Positions 53,996-62,105 of a stretch of 64,000 bases of DNA are shown here, piece by piece. Position numbers and translations under genes: made by a program. The notes below the pieces were generated by a model. The model searched no databases. It was not told where the DNA came from and worked only from the letters and a program-made list of their open reading frames with translations. Source of the DNA: JAHECE01 sp963780675 (GTDB lineage: Bacteria > Actinomycetota > Actinomycetes > Actinomycetales > JAHECE01); the NCBI GenBank assembly GCA_963780675.1, contig CAWACR010000010.1, positions 62,001 through 126,000 of the forward strand. The letters run 5' to 3'. The first letter of the stretch is position 1. Each line of letters starts with the position of its first letter.

Positions 53996-55693
53996 TCAGA
54001 TGGTCTTGAGCCAGACGGCGGTGTCTCGGGGCAGGACGCCGCCCTCGAGGGGAACGCTGGACACCAGGACCTCGGCGTCAGGGTCCAGCACGACGTCGTC
54101 GCCCGCGATGTTCACGACGCACCGGATGCCGGGGCCTCGTTCGAAGTCGAGCACCCCGTGGGGCGCGTCGCGCCACGCGAAGTCGTCCGTCCGGAACGCC
54201 GGCGTCTCCCCCCGCACCCGCAGGGCGGTCCGGTACAGGCTCAGCACGGAGTCGGGGTCGGTGAACTCCGCCTCGACCGTGAGCGACGCCCAGTCCGCGG
54301 GCTGGGGCAACCACGTGCGAACGCCGGGTTCGGTGAATCCGTACGGCGCCGTCGTCCCGCTCCAGGGAATCGGGACGCGGCTGCCGTCCCGACCGCGGAT
54401 CGTGTGGCCCGATCGCAGCCACATCGGGTCCTGCAACTGGTCCTCGGGGATGTCCTCGATCTCCGGCAGGCCGAGTTCCTCGCCCTGGTAGATGTAGGCG
54501 CCACCCGGCAGGGCCAGGATGAGGAGCGCGGCGGCACGGGCCCGGCGAAGGCCACGGGCGTGGTCCCAGGGCGCGCCCTCGTCGTCGGCGATGTGGATGG
54601 AGCTGGTTCGCTCCCGTCCGTAGCGGGTGACGAGACGGGGCTCGTCGTGGCCCGAGAGCACCCACGTCGCCGGCGAACCCGTCGGGGCGAGTTCAGCCAA
54701 CGTCTCGTCGATGACCTCCTTCATCCCCGCGTCCCAGGCTGCCTTGAGGAACTGGAAGTTGAAGGCCGTGTGGATCTCGTCAGGACGCAGGTAGCGGCTC
54801 AGCCGCTCGGACCCGTTGACGACCGCCTCTCCGACGAACATCCGGTCGCCGTCATAGGAGTCCCCGATCGCGCGCCAGCGGCGGAGGATGTCATGCACCT
54901 CGTCGACGTCCCAGTGGGGGTTGTCCACCCACCGGGCTGCGATGAAGCGCAGGTCGTCGCCGTAGTCGGCGTCGGGGAGGCCGGCCTTCTTGGCGAAGGC
55001 GGGAGCGGCGTCCACCCGGATGCCGTCGACCCCGAGGTCGAACCAGAACCGCAGAATCGCGTCGAAGGCCTCGAGGACGTCCTGGTTCTGCCAGTTGAGG
55101 TCCGGTTGCTCGGGTGCGAAGGTGTGGAGGTACCACTGGCCGGGTGTGCCGTCCGCTTCGGTCACCCGTTGCCAGGCCGAGCCGCCGAACGCGCTGATCC
55201 AGTTGTTGGGCGGCTCGTCGCCGCCGGGGCCGCGTCCGTCGCGGAAGAAGTACCGGTCCCGTTCCGGCGAGCCCGGCGCCGCGCGCAGGGCGGCCTCGAA
55301 CCAGGGGTGCTCCTCGGACGTGTGATTCGCGACCATGTCGATGATCACCCGGATGCCGTGCTCGTGCGCGTCCGCGATGAGAGCCTCCGCGTCGGCCAAC
55401 GTGCCGAACATGGGGTGGATGTCGCAGTAGTCGGTGACGTCGTACCCGCCGTCCGCCATCGGCGACGGGAACCACGGCGCGATCCAGATCGCGTCGACCC
55501 CCAGATCGGCCAGGTACGGCAGGCGAGCCCGGACGCCACCCAGATCACCCTCGCCGTCCCCGTTGGAGTCCTGGAAGCTGCGCGGGTACACCTCGTAGAT
55601 GACGGCGTCCCGCCACCACGACCGGGTCGGGCTCGTGGCCGGTCCATCGGTCGCGACCGCCACGGGCCCGTCGCTCGATGCTCGAACTGCCAT
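53996..55693 (-). CDS. aglA: GH13 alpha-glucosidase (AglA-type)
   Basis: Cytoplasmic exo-alpha-glucosidase releasing glucose from maltose-type sugars or sucrose. The 565-residue product has VYEVYPRSFQDSNGDGEGDLGGV typical of the oligo-1,6-glucosidase/alpha-glucosidase group, DMVANHTSEEHPWF, nucleophile in GIRVDAAPAFAK, acid/base in FVGEAVV and SGHDEPR. The ATG is preceded by GAGGAGG. It is downstream of a LacI gene (147 nt) and upstream of the amylase, in the sugar locus with an AglEFG-like transporter. No signal peptide is seen. Confidence 0.9.
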   Translation of the reverse strand: MAVRASSDGPVAVATDGPATSPTRSWWRDAVIYEVYPRSFQDSNGDGEGDLGGVRARLPYLADLGVDAIWIAPWFPSPMADGGYDVTDYCDIHPMFGTLADAEALIADAHEHGIRVIIDMVANHTSEEHPWFEAALRAAPGSPERDRYFFRDGRGPGGDEPPNNWISAFGGSAWQRVTEADGTPGQWYLHTFAPEQPDLNWQNQDVLEAFDAILRFWFDLGVDGIRVDAAPAFAKKAGLPDADYGDDLRFIAARWVDNPHWDVDEVHDILRRWRAIGDSYDGDRMFVGEAVVNGSERLSRYLRPDEIHTAFNFQFLKAAWDAGMKEVIDETLAELAPTGSPATWVLSGHDEPRLVTRYGRERTSSIHIADDEGAPWDHARGLRRARAAALLILALPGGAYIYQGEELGLPEIEDIPEDQLQDPMWLRSGHTIRGRDGSRVPIPWSGTTAPYGFTEPGVRTWLPQPADWASLTVEAEFTDPDSVLSLYRTALRVRGETPAFRTDDFAWRDAPHGVLDFERGPGIRCVVNIAGDDVVLDPDAEVLVSSVPLEGGVLPRDTAVWLKTI

Positions 55694-55798
55694 GCCTTGG
55701 CCTCCTCGTCTCGGCCGCTGCCGACCTCTGTCGGTCAGCGGACTGCCCCATGCAATGTGATGAACTCAGGTGAACGCTGGCGATCGGGGCGGACCCTC

Positions 55799-55810
55799 GT
55801 AACGTTTCCA
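55799..55810. promoter_or_regulatory. LacI-type operator upstream of aglA
   Basis: TGGAAACGTTAC (minus strand) matches the LacI-family pattern GGAAACGTTTCC except at the right end. It lies about 105 bp upstream of the aglA ATG. Confidence 0.6.
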
Positions 55811-55840
55811 TAACAGGACGGCGCTCGTGGCCGAGTGGGC

Positions 55841-56857
55841 TCACGGCCCCGCGGAGAACGCCGCCCGGGGTATCCGGAGCGTCGGGTCGATCGGGAAGGG
55901 CACCACCGTCGCCCGCATCGGCGCCTTCCGTCGCACCTCGGCTGCGTCGCCCGGCGACACGAGCAGTTCCAGTGCGACGCGACCCATCTCGACAGCCGGC
56001 AGGGCGAACCGTTCGAACGTGGCGTCCTCCCGAGGAGGATCCACTCCTCCGCCCCGTGCCGCGATCCATACCTGGTCCTGATGCCCGAGACCGAGCTCCG
56101 CTGCTGCGCCGTAGGCGGTCGTCGCGCTCTCCTCGCTCATGCAGACCAGAGCCGTCGGCCGCTCCGTCGGTGCGCGGTCCAGGAGCCGAGCCACGCGGGA
56201 GGCCAGGAGCGAGGCGTCCTTCGACCACGTCACACCGGCATCGAGGACCCCGCCCGCCGACCGCCCCATGGCGACGGACCACCTCGTCGCGACCTCGGCC
56301 TCGGCTCCCTGCGCCACCACAGCGACACGGCGATGCCGCTGTGCTCCCAGGCGCTCCGCGAGGGCGGATGCCGCGGCGTGGTCATCCGGGACCACCACGC
56401 CACGCCACGAACCGCGAGCCCTCCCCGCACGAGGAAGGGGCTCGACGACGACGCGAGGCACATCCGCGGACGTCGTGGTCTCGCGGGTCCTGTCGCCGAT
56501 CTGGATGAAGCCCTCCCACAGGTGCGTCGCAACCGGCGGCTCGACGTGTTCGGCGCCGCCATCCGCGTGCGGGATCACGGCCACGACGCGGTCCCACTCC
56601 GACGCCGCCCCGACGACGCCCCCCAACAGGCCCCCCGAGAAGGCGCTCACGCGAGGGCCCATGAGAACCAGCCCGACCACCCGGCGCACCGGCTCGCGCT
56701 TGCGGGTCCGGTAGCCCACCTCCTCAGCCGCTGCCCGGACGCGTGATCGCGTCTCGAGGGAGATGCGAGCACCGGGGTGGTCCGTGAGGACGAGGGACGC
56801 CGTGGTCATCGAGACGCCGGCTATCGCCGCCACATCCCGAAGCAGGGGCTTGGACAC
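55841..56857 (-). CDS. LacI-family transcriptional regulator (first)
   Basis: Sugar-responsive repressor. The 338-residue product begins with the LacI helix-turn-helix (LLRDVAAIAGVSMTTASLVLTDH) followed by the hinge SRVRAAAEEVGYRTRKR and a periplasmic-binding-protein-like effector domain (VVGLVLMGPRVSAF, VAVVAQGAEAEV). GTG 56857 is chosen for the GAGGAG before it and the HTH start; a longer ORF is noise. It lies upstream of aglA and divergent from the second LacI gene, with operator-like palindromes in its own leader. Confidence 0.87.
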   Translation of the reverse strand: MSKPLLRDVAAIAGVSMTTASLVLTDHPGARISLETRSRVRAAAEEVGYRTRKREPVRRVVGLVLMGPRVSAFSGGLLGGVVGAASEWDRVVAVIPHADGGAEHVEPPVATHLWEGFIQIGDRTRETTTSADVPRVVVEPLPRAGRARGSWRGVVVPDDHAAASALAERLGAQRHRRVAVVAQGAEAEVATRWSVAMGRSAGGVLDAGVTWSKDASLLASRVARLLDRAPTERPTALVCMSEESATTAYGAAAELGLGHQDQVWIAARGGGVDPPREDATFERFALPAVEMGRVALELLVSPGDAAEVRRKAPMRATVVPFPIDPTLRIPRAAFSAGP

Positions 56858-56912
56858 CGGACTCCTCGACAACGTTTGACCACAGCAGGCACCTTCTGCG
56901 CCGAGCTGGAGT

Positions 56913-56924
56913 GGAACCGTTTCC
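56913..56924. promoter_or_regulatory. LacI-type operator (GGAACCGTTTCC)
   Basis: A near-palindrome with CG at the centre, 56 bp upstream of the first LacI gene's GTG. Confidence 0.65.
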
Positions 56925-57022
56925 GGTCTTGAGCCAGAGTGCATGGCCCAGAACCGGTACGTCAAGGTCTCGTCAGGGACTTCGGGTCCCTGACCTGTGC
57001 CGTAGCCTCCCGGGACAGCGCC

Positions 57023-57034
57023 GGAAGCGTTTCC
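57023..57034. promoter_or_regulatory. LacI-type operator (GGAAGCGTTTCC)
   Basis: A 12-bp near-palindrome with CG at the centre, between the two repressor genes. Confidence 0.65.
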
Positions 57035-57190
57035 TACTGCTGGCCATGGGGGTGGGATTCTCGCCGCGACCTGGGCCGTTGCGCGGCACTCACCGCCCGA
57101 CGAGGCGCGGGATTCGCGTCCACGGCCTCGCGGACGTGACGCACTGCACACGGCGCGGCGAGCGCTGCCCGAACGGCGGGCTCCGCCGTC

Positions 57191-57202
57191 GGAAACGCTT
57201 CC
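57191..57202. promoter_or_regulatory. LacI-type operator (GGAAACGCTTCC)
   Basis: Near-palindrome 37 bp upstream of the -10 box of the second LacI gene, suggesting control of that gene. Confidence 0.7.
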
Positions 57203-57238
57203 ACTGCTCGTGTCGGATCGCCGGCAGCCGCCAGTGAC

Positions 57239-57244
57239 TACGCT
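57239..57244 (+). promoter_or_regulatory. Putative leaderless -10 (TACGCT) of the second LacI gene
   Basis: TACGCT is exactly 6 nt before the ATG at 57251. Confidence 0.6.
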
Positions 57245-57250
57245 GCGGGC

Positions 57251-58267
57251 ATGCCAGCCAAGCCCGGGACGGTCACCATGGCCGACATCGCGCGGCTCGC
57301 CGGCGTATCGATGGCCACGACGTCCCGCGCGCTCAAGAACGCACCGGGCGTGGCGCCCGCCACTCGCGAGAGGGTGCACCGCCTTGCGGAGGAGCTCGCC
57401 TATGTGGTGTCTCCGGAAGCCTCGGGCCTGTCGGGGGGCGCCACAGGCAGGGTCGGCGTGGTCGTGCCCGCGGTGTCACGATGGTTCTTCGGCGAGATGC
57501 TCGAAGGAATCGAGAGCGTCTTCAGCGAAGCGAGCCTCGACCTGCTCCTGTACCGCGTCGGCGATGCAGACGAGCGGGAGGAGTTCTTCCGACGGCTCCC
57601 CGCCCGTCGCAAGGTCGACTCGGTCCTGGTCGTCGGCGTGCCTGTCAACGACGCCGAACGGGAGCGGCTGGCGCTCATGGGTGTGGCCATCGCGGCGGCG
57701 GGTGGGCAGTACGCCCCCTACCCGTACGTCAGCATCGACGACTACGCGGCCGGCCGGCAGGCGGTCGACCACCTCCTCTTCCTCGGGCACCGGCGCATCG
57801 CGATGATCGATGCGATCGACCCCAACGAGACCACGTGGCCGGTGGACGGCCGCGCCCTTGCCTACACCGAGGCGCTCCGAGACGCCGGGATCCCCCTCGA
57901 CGGCGACCTGTTCGTGCGCGTGCCCTGGGGACCGGGTGCCGGGGCAGACGCGATGGCTCGCCTCCTCGGCCTGCGGGAACCGCCCACGGCGGTCTTCGCC
58001 CACTCCGACGAGATCGCCTTCGGCACCCTGCGCACGCTCCGCCGCGCCGGTCTCCGGGTCCCCGACGACTTCTCGGTGATCGGCGTCGACGACCACCCCT
58101 TGGCCGAGCAGCTCGACCTCTCGACCGTCCACCAAGACGTCCGTCGCCAGGGTGAGCTCGCCGCCCGGCTCGTGATCGGCCTGCTCCGCGGCGAGCCCGT
58201 CGAGGCGCAGACCCTCGTCTCGACCCACCTGGTCCTTCGCGGGAGCACGGCACCACCGCGCCGCTAG
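57251..58267 (+). CDS. LacI-family transcriptional regulator (second)
   Basis: Sugar-responsive repressor with the canonical N-terminal HTH (TMADIARLAGVSMATTSRALKNAPGVAPATRERV) and effector domain (VGVVVPAVSRWFFGEMLEGIE, FLGHRRIAMIDAIDP, PTAVFAHSDEIAFGTLRTLR, VIGVDDHPLAEQLDLSTV). At 338 residues it is standard length. It is leaderless, and an operator-like palindrome lies just upstream. Its position facing the aglEFG genes and divergent from the other repressor makes it the best candidate for control of the transporter. The inducer is unknown. Confidence 0.92.
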   Translation: MPAKPGTVTMADIARLAGVSMATTSRALKNAPGVAPATRERVHRLAEELAYVVSPEASGLSGGATGRVGVVVPAVSRWFFGEMLEGIESVFSEASLDLLLYRVGDADEREEFFRRLPARRKVDSVLVVGVPVNDAERERLALMGVAIAAAGGQYAPYPYVSIDDYAAGRQAVDHLLFLGHRRIAMIDAIDPNETTWPVDGRALAYTEALRDAGIPLDGDLFVRVPWGPGAGADAMARLLGLREPPTAVFAHSDEIAFGTLRTLRRAGLRVPDDFSVIGVDDHPLAEQLDLSTVHQDVRRQGELAARLVIGLLRGEPVEAQTLVSTHLVLRGSTAPPRR

Positions 58268-58312
58268 GTCGTGGCGACCGGGCGGCCGGTCCAGCGTTCG
58301 CCGGCTCCTTCA

Positions 58313-58360
58313 GGACACACCACACGAGGGACACACCTCACGAAGGACACACGACACGAG
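58313..58360 (+). repeat. 16-bp tandem repeat downstream of the second LacI gene
   Basis: GGACACACCACACGAG and two variants follow each other with a 16-bp period at 58313, 58329 and 58345, leading straight into the terminator stem. Confidence 0.8.
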
Positions 58361-58399
58361 CGCCGCTCCCCGGGGTTTGCCCGGAGAGCGGCGCTCGTG
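58355..58399. terminator. Bidirectional terminator between the second LacI gene and aglG
   Basis: Arms 58355-58374 and 58380-58399 are complementary at 19 of 20 positions with loop GTTTG. The genes on either side converge. Confidence 0.88.
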
Positions 58400-58432
58400 G
58401 TGGTGCGTGGTGGTGCGGTAGTACGGGGTGGG

Positions 58433-59356
58433 TCAGCCCTTGACGGAGCCTGCGGTCATGCCGCGGACGAAGAAGCGCTGCAGGGCGAAGAACACGATGA
58501 GCGGGAGGGACATCGTGATGAACGCTCCGGGGGCCAGCAGGTCCCACCGGTCGGCGTAGACGCCGAGGAGGGACTGCAGGTTCAGGGTGACGGTCTCGTT
58601 CTCCCCGGCGCCCAGGAAGATCAGGGCGACGAGCAGGTCGTTCCAGACCCACAGGAACTGGAAGATCGCGAACGAGGCCAGCGCCGGGACGCTCATCGGC
58701 AGGATCAGCCGCCAGAACGTCTGGTAGTGGGTCGCGCCGTCGATCTTCGCGGACTCGATGACCGCCTTGGGCAGGGTCGACATGTACGCCCGCAGCAGGA
58801 ACACCGCCAGCGGCATGCCGAACCCGGTATGCGTCAGCCACACCGCCGGGAACGTGCCCACCAGGTTGAACACCCCGAACAGGTTCAGCAGCGGGATGAA
58901 CGCCACCTGCATCGGGACCACCAGCAGACCCACCACGATGATGAACGTGACATCCCGGCCCGGGAAGTCGATGAACGTGAACGCGTACGCGGCCATCGCC
59001 GCGATGAGGATCGGGATGACCACCGCGGGCACCGTCACCACCAGGGTGTTGATGAACGCGTTCGCCATCCCGTTGGCCATGACCTCCTGGTAGCCCGAGA
59101 TGGTCCAGTCCTGCTGGAGCGGGGCGAACAGCGCCCCCCACCAGCTGCTGGTCGTGGCGTCCTCGCGGGTGCGGAAGGAGGTCACGAACAGACCCAGGGC
59201 CGGGATCATGAACCCGACGATGATCACGATGATCGCCGTGCGGACCGCCCAGTTCGCCCGCGACTTCTCCTTCGGGGGCTTGGCCGGCTTCTTGCGCTGC
59301 GCAGCCTTGACGTTGGCCTCGATGGCCGGGGCGTCGATCGGGGAAACGTTGCTCAT
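58433..59356 (-). CDS. aglG: Alpha-glucoside ABC transporter permease (AglG/MalG-like)
   Basis: Inner-membrane subunit of a sugar ABC importer. The 307-residue product has six membrane segments and the EAA loop ESAKIDGATHYQTFWRLILP that docks with the ATPase. An N-terminal Lys-rich cytoplasmic extension (AAQRKKPAKPPKEKSRANW) precedes the first segment. Its ATG overlaps the aglF stop (ATGA). The match to AglG rather than MalG is by neighbourhood with an AglF-like permease and alpha-glucosidase; substrate range (maltose, trehalose, sucrose, palatinose) is not resolvable. Confidence 0.85.
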   Translation of the reverse strand: MSNVSPIDAPAIEANVKAAQRKKPAKPPKEKSRANWAVRTAIIVIIVGFMIPALGLFVTSFRTREDATTSSWWGALFAPLQQDWTISGYQEVMANGMANAFINTLVVTVPAVVIPILIAAMAAYAFTFIDFPGRDVTFIIVVGLLVVPMQVAFIPLLNLFGVFNLVGTFPAVWLTHTGFGMPLAVFLLRAYMSTLPKAVIESAKIDGATHYQTFWRLILPMSVPALASFAIFQFLWVWNDLLVALIFLGAGENETVTLNLQSLLGVYADRWDLLAPGAFITMSLPLIVFFALQRFFVRGMTAGSVKG

Positions 59357-60336
59357 CGCATGGCCTCCTCAGCCCGGAAGCGGCGCACCTGGTAGAACAT
59401 CAGCGGAGTCACGGCCAGCAGCAAGATCACGACGATCGCCGCGGAGCGCCCGTCGTTGCTGAACTCGAACAGCTCCTTGAAGAACGCCAGCGCGACGACG
59501 TTGGTGTTGAAGTTGCCGCCCGTCATGACGTAGACGATGTCGAAGATCTTCATGACGCCGATGAACACCGTCACGAACACCGTGACCACGGTGCCCCAGA
59601 TCTGCGGCACGACGATCCGGAAGAACGCCTGCACCTCGGACGCACCGTCGATGCGGGCGGCCTCGACCGTCTCCTCCGGCACGTTCTTGATCGCCGCCGA
59701 GATCAGCACCATGCAGTACCCGACCTGCAACCAGATCAGGATGATCATCAGCAGGAAGCTGTTCAGCCGCAGGGTGTCCATCTGCAACCACACCTGCGGC
59801 TCCCCGCCGAAGACGTTCACCCAGATCGCGTTTAACAGACCGATCTGCTCGGTCCCCGGCGGCTTGTAGGCGTAGACGAACCGGAAGATCGTCGACGCAC
59901 CGACCATCGAGACCGCCATCGGCAAGAAGATGATCGACTTGCTGACCTTCTCACCCGTCGGGGCGAGCCGGTCCGCCAGGACCGCGACCAGCAGACCCAG
60001 GGCCACGGCCATCGCCGGGACCACCAGCAGCCACAGCACCGTGTTCAGGATCGTCTGGTGGAACGCCGAGTCACGCAGGAGATCGGTGTAGTTCGCCAAC
60101 CCCACGAACGCCTCGCCGTTGCCGTCGAGGAAGCTCAAGTAGATCGTCCGCACGGCCGGGTAGACCAAGAAGATGCCGATGAACAACACCGCCGGGCCGG
60201 CGAAGACCCACGGCTTCAACCGCTCGCTCGCCTTCTCAGGAAGGCGCTCGACCAGGAAGTTCATCAACCAGAAGAGCAGAAGCGACGCACCGACGCCGGC
60301 GATGATGGCGGCGATGCCAACTGCGAGTTTTTCCAT
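59353..60336 (-). CDS. aglF: Alpha-glucoside ABC transporter permease (AglF/MalF-like)
   Basis: First permease of the sugar importer. The 327-residue product has an extra N-terminal membrane segment (VGIAAIIAGVGASLLLFWLMNFL), then six helices; the EAA loop is AARIDGASEVQAFFRIVVPQI. The segments IIFLPMAVSMVGASTIFRFVYAY and AIWVNVFGGEPQVWLQ resemble the AglF subgroup. It follows the binding-protein gene by 73 nt, a gap with a perfect hairpin, and overlaps aglG by 4 nt. Confidence 0.85.
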   Translation of the reverse strand: MEKLAVGIAAIIAGVGASLLLFWLMNFLVERLPEKASERLKPWVFAGPAVLFIGIFLVYPAVRTIYLSFLDGNGEAFVGLANYTDLLRDSAFHQTILNTVLWLLVVPAMAVALGLLVAVLADRLAPTGEKVSKSIIFLPMAVSMVGASTIFRFVYAYKPPGTEQIGLLNAIWVNVFGGEPQVWLQMDTLRLNSFLLMIILIWLQVGYCMVLISAAIKNVPEETVEAARIDGASEVQAFFRIVVPQIWGTVVTVFVTVFIGVMKIFDIVYVMTGGNFNTNVVALAFFKELFEFSNDGRSAAIVVILLLAVTPLMFYQVRRFRAEEAMR

Positions 60337-60354
60337 TGCTGCTCCCTAAGGACA

Positions 60355-60392
60355 GACCGCCGGTGACGGCACCAGGCGCGCCACCGGCGGTC
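60355..60392. terminator. Intercistronic hairpin between aglE and aglF
   Basis: GACCGCCGGTG (60355-60365) pairs perfectly with CACCGGCGGTC (60382-60392) around a 16-nt loop. Placed between a binding-protein gene and its permeases, it would keep the binding protein in excess by attenuation or by protecting its mRNA. Confidence 0.7.
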
Positions 60393-60409
60393 CCCCCGTC
60401 ATCGTCGGA

Positions 60410-61720
60410 TCAGGACGTCGGCCAGCTGTCTTCGATGTTCTGCAGAGCCGTGTCGAGATCCGTCTGCCCCGTCACCCACGCCGTCATCTCGGTCCAGAAC
60501 GAACCAGAACCGACCTGACCGGGCATGAGGTCCGAACCATCGAACCGGAAGGCGTCTGCCTCCCCAACGGGGGCAGCCAGGCCGCCGATGGCCTCGCTTT
60601 GGTACGTCGAGGCGTCGAACGTGCTGTACGCCGAGAGGTACTCGCTGTTCGGCTCGCCTGCCCAGACCTCGCCCCACGACGGCGAGAACATCGCCTGGAG
60701 GACTGTCGCCACGTCCTCGTTGTCCGTGAACGCCGCGGCGAGGTCGCCACCGCCGAGGACGGCCGTACCTTCGAAGCCACCGGGGTACGGCGGGAAGAGG
60801 AACGAGTTGACGTACGCCGTCGGGTCAGCCTGGACCTCCGGCGGCCACTGACCGATGACGAAGGTGCCCTGGCGAGCCATGAAGCAGCCCGGCGGGTCGG
60901 TGACGAGCGGCTGGAGAGCGTCCGCCCACGGGGTAGCGGCCATGGCCGACGGCGTCAGCACGGCGTTGCCGGGGGTCAGGATGAGCTCCTCGAAGGCCTG
61001 GGCCGCCTCCTTGACGATCGGGTCGTTGAACGGAACCTCGTGGCTGGTCCACTGGTCGTAGAACTCCGGGCCACCGATCACCAGGACGTACTGCTCGATC
61101 CAGTCGGTCACGTACCAACCGGTGGCCGCGCCGGCCTCGAAGCCGAAGCACCACGGCGGCGTTCCATCGGCCTTGATCTGGTCGGTCAGAGCGAGGAGCT
61201 CGTCGTTGTCGGCCGGGATCGCGTAGCCGGCATCGGAGAACTCGGTCTCCGGGTACCACACGGGGCTCTTGACGTTGATCGAGATCGGCAGGCCGTAGGT
61301 CTTGCCGTCGTCGCCGATCGCGACGCTCTCCAGGCCCGGGATGATGTCCGTCGTCGCCGTGGGCAGGTCGATCAGGTCGTCGAGCGCGACCATGTCGTCC
61401 TTGAGGTCCAGGAGGACGCCGGGCTGGGGGAAGATCGCGATGTCCGGGGCGTTGTTGCCCTGGACCCGCGTCTGGATGACCGTGTCGAAGTCGGGAATCG
61501 TCGTGAACGTCACGTCGATGCCGGTCTCCTCGGACAGGGCCGCGATCTGCGCCTGCAGCGCCTCGGCGTTCGTGCCGCTGATGGCGCCGACGATCTCGAC
61601 CGCGCCGCCGCCGCCACCGTCGCCGCCGTCGTCGCCGCTGTCACTGCCGCCGCACGCGGTTGCCACAAGTGCAGTTGCCGCGAGGACAGCACCCAGGCTG
61701 ATTGCCTTGCTCCTTCTCAT
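60410..61720 (-). CDS. aglE: Alpha-glucoside ABC transporter substrate-binding lipoprotein (AglE-like)
   Basis: Membrane-anchored extracellular sugar-binding protein. The 436-residue product has a signal peptide MRRSKAISLGAVLAATALVA with lipobox TAC (Cys near residue 22) and a Gly/Asp-rich linker, then a family 1 extracellular binding-protein fold. The ATG at 61720 follows AAGGAGCGG. A longer in-frame ORF would overlap the operators. Adjacent AglF/AglG permeases and upstream LacI-type operators indicate repression by one of the LacI proteins. No ATPase gene is nearby; a shared MsiK-like ATPase elsewhere is likely. Confidence 0.87.
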   Translation of the reverse strand: MRRSKAISLGAVLAATALVATACGGSDSGDDGGDGGGGGAVEIVGAISGTNAEALQAQIAALSEETGIDVTFTTIPDFDTVIQTRVQGNNAPDIAIFPQPGVLLDLKDDMVALDDLIDLPTATTDIIPGLESVAIGDDGKTYGLPISINVKSPVWYPETEFSDAGYAIPADNDELLALTDQIKADGTPPWCFGFEAGAATGWYVTDWIEQYVLVIGGPEFYDQWTSHEVPFNDPIVKEAAQAFEELILTPGNAVLTPSAMAATPWADALQPLVTDPPGCFMARQGTFVIGQWPPEVQADPTAYVNSFLFPPYPGGFEGTAVLGGGDLAAAFTDNEDVATVLQAMFSPSWGEVWAGEPNSEYLSAYSTFDASTYQSEAIGGLAAPVGEADAFRFDGSDLMPGQVGSGSFWTEMTAWVTGQTDLDTALQNIEDSWPTS

Positions 61721-61788
61721 GACCGCTCCTTCGCCGTCATAGTGGGTGGTCACAACGTCACCTAAGGTCCCACACGACCGCCGCTCCT

Positions 61789-61800
61789 GGAAGCGCTTTC
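61789..61800. promoter_or_regulatory. LacI-type operator near the aglE promoter (GGAAGCGCTTTC)
   Basis: A near-palindrome with an AAGCGCTT core, 69 bp upstream of the aglE ATG. Confidence 0.7.
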
Positions 61801-61876
61801 GGTAACGGTTCGACAACAACCGGACTGACTGGTTCCGACAGCGAATGCGCAGATCAGGGCGACGAGAGGCGCTTCA

Positions 61877-61902
61877 GCAAGCGTTTACCTGCAAGCGCTT
61901 AC
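61877..61902. promoter_or_regulatory. Two tandem LacI-type operators upstream of aglE
   Basis: GCAAGCGTTTAC (61877-61888) and GCAAGCGCTTAC (61891-61902) are spaced 14 bp centre to centre. Together with the site at 61789 they could support DNA looping. Confidence 0.7.
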
Positions 61903-62034
61903 GGTCCCGCCGCAGGTCAGGCCACATCTCGTCACGACCCGGTGCCGGCCGGAGCGCTCCACGAGGCCCGCGGCGGCGCCCTTCGCGAGGGGGTGTGACG
62001 TCCGTCACTCACGATACGACTGCGCCGAGCTCCT

Positions 62035-62070
62035 CGTGGCGCTAACGCCCGTGGCGCTAACGCCCGTGGC
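62035..62070 (+). repeat. 15-bp repeat upstream of the dapB stop
   Basis: CGTGGCGCTAACGCC is repeated exactly at 62035-62049 and 62050-62064, and a third copy starts and breaks off at 62070. Confidence 0.85.
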
Positions 62071-62105
62071 TCGACCGCGCGGGACGCCGGCCTCGGGGCA
62101 AAGGC

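Larger units (their letters stand above)
56858..57250. promoter_or_regulatory. Divergent region between the two LacI genes
   Basis: 393 bp without a gene, controlling both repressors. It holds four LacI-type operators: 56869-56880 (ACAACGTTTGAC region), 56913-56924, 57023-57034 and 57191-57202, plus the -10 box TACGCT of the second repressor at 57239-57244. Confidence 0.7.
61721..62105. promoter_or_regulatory. aglE control region and gap to dapB
   Basis: 385 bp without a gene. It contains operators at 61789-61800, 61877-61888 and 61891-61902 and a 15-bp repeat at 62035-62070. A possible aglE -10 is TTAGGT near 61763-61768, close to the first operator. No gene or RNA feature was recognised. 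Confidence 0.6.
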
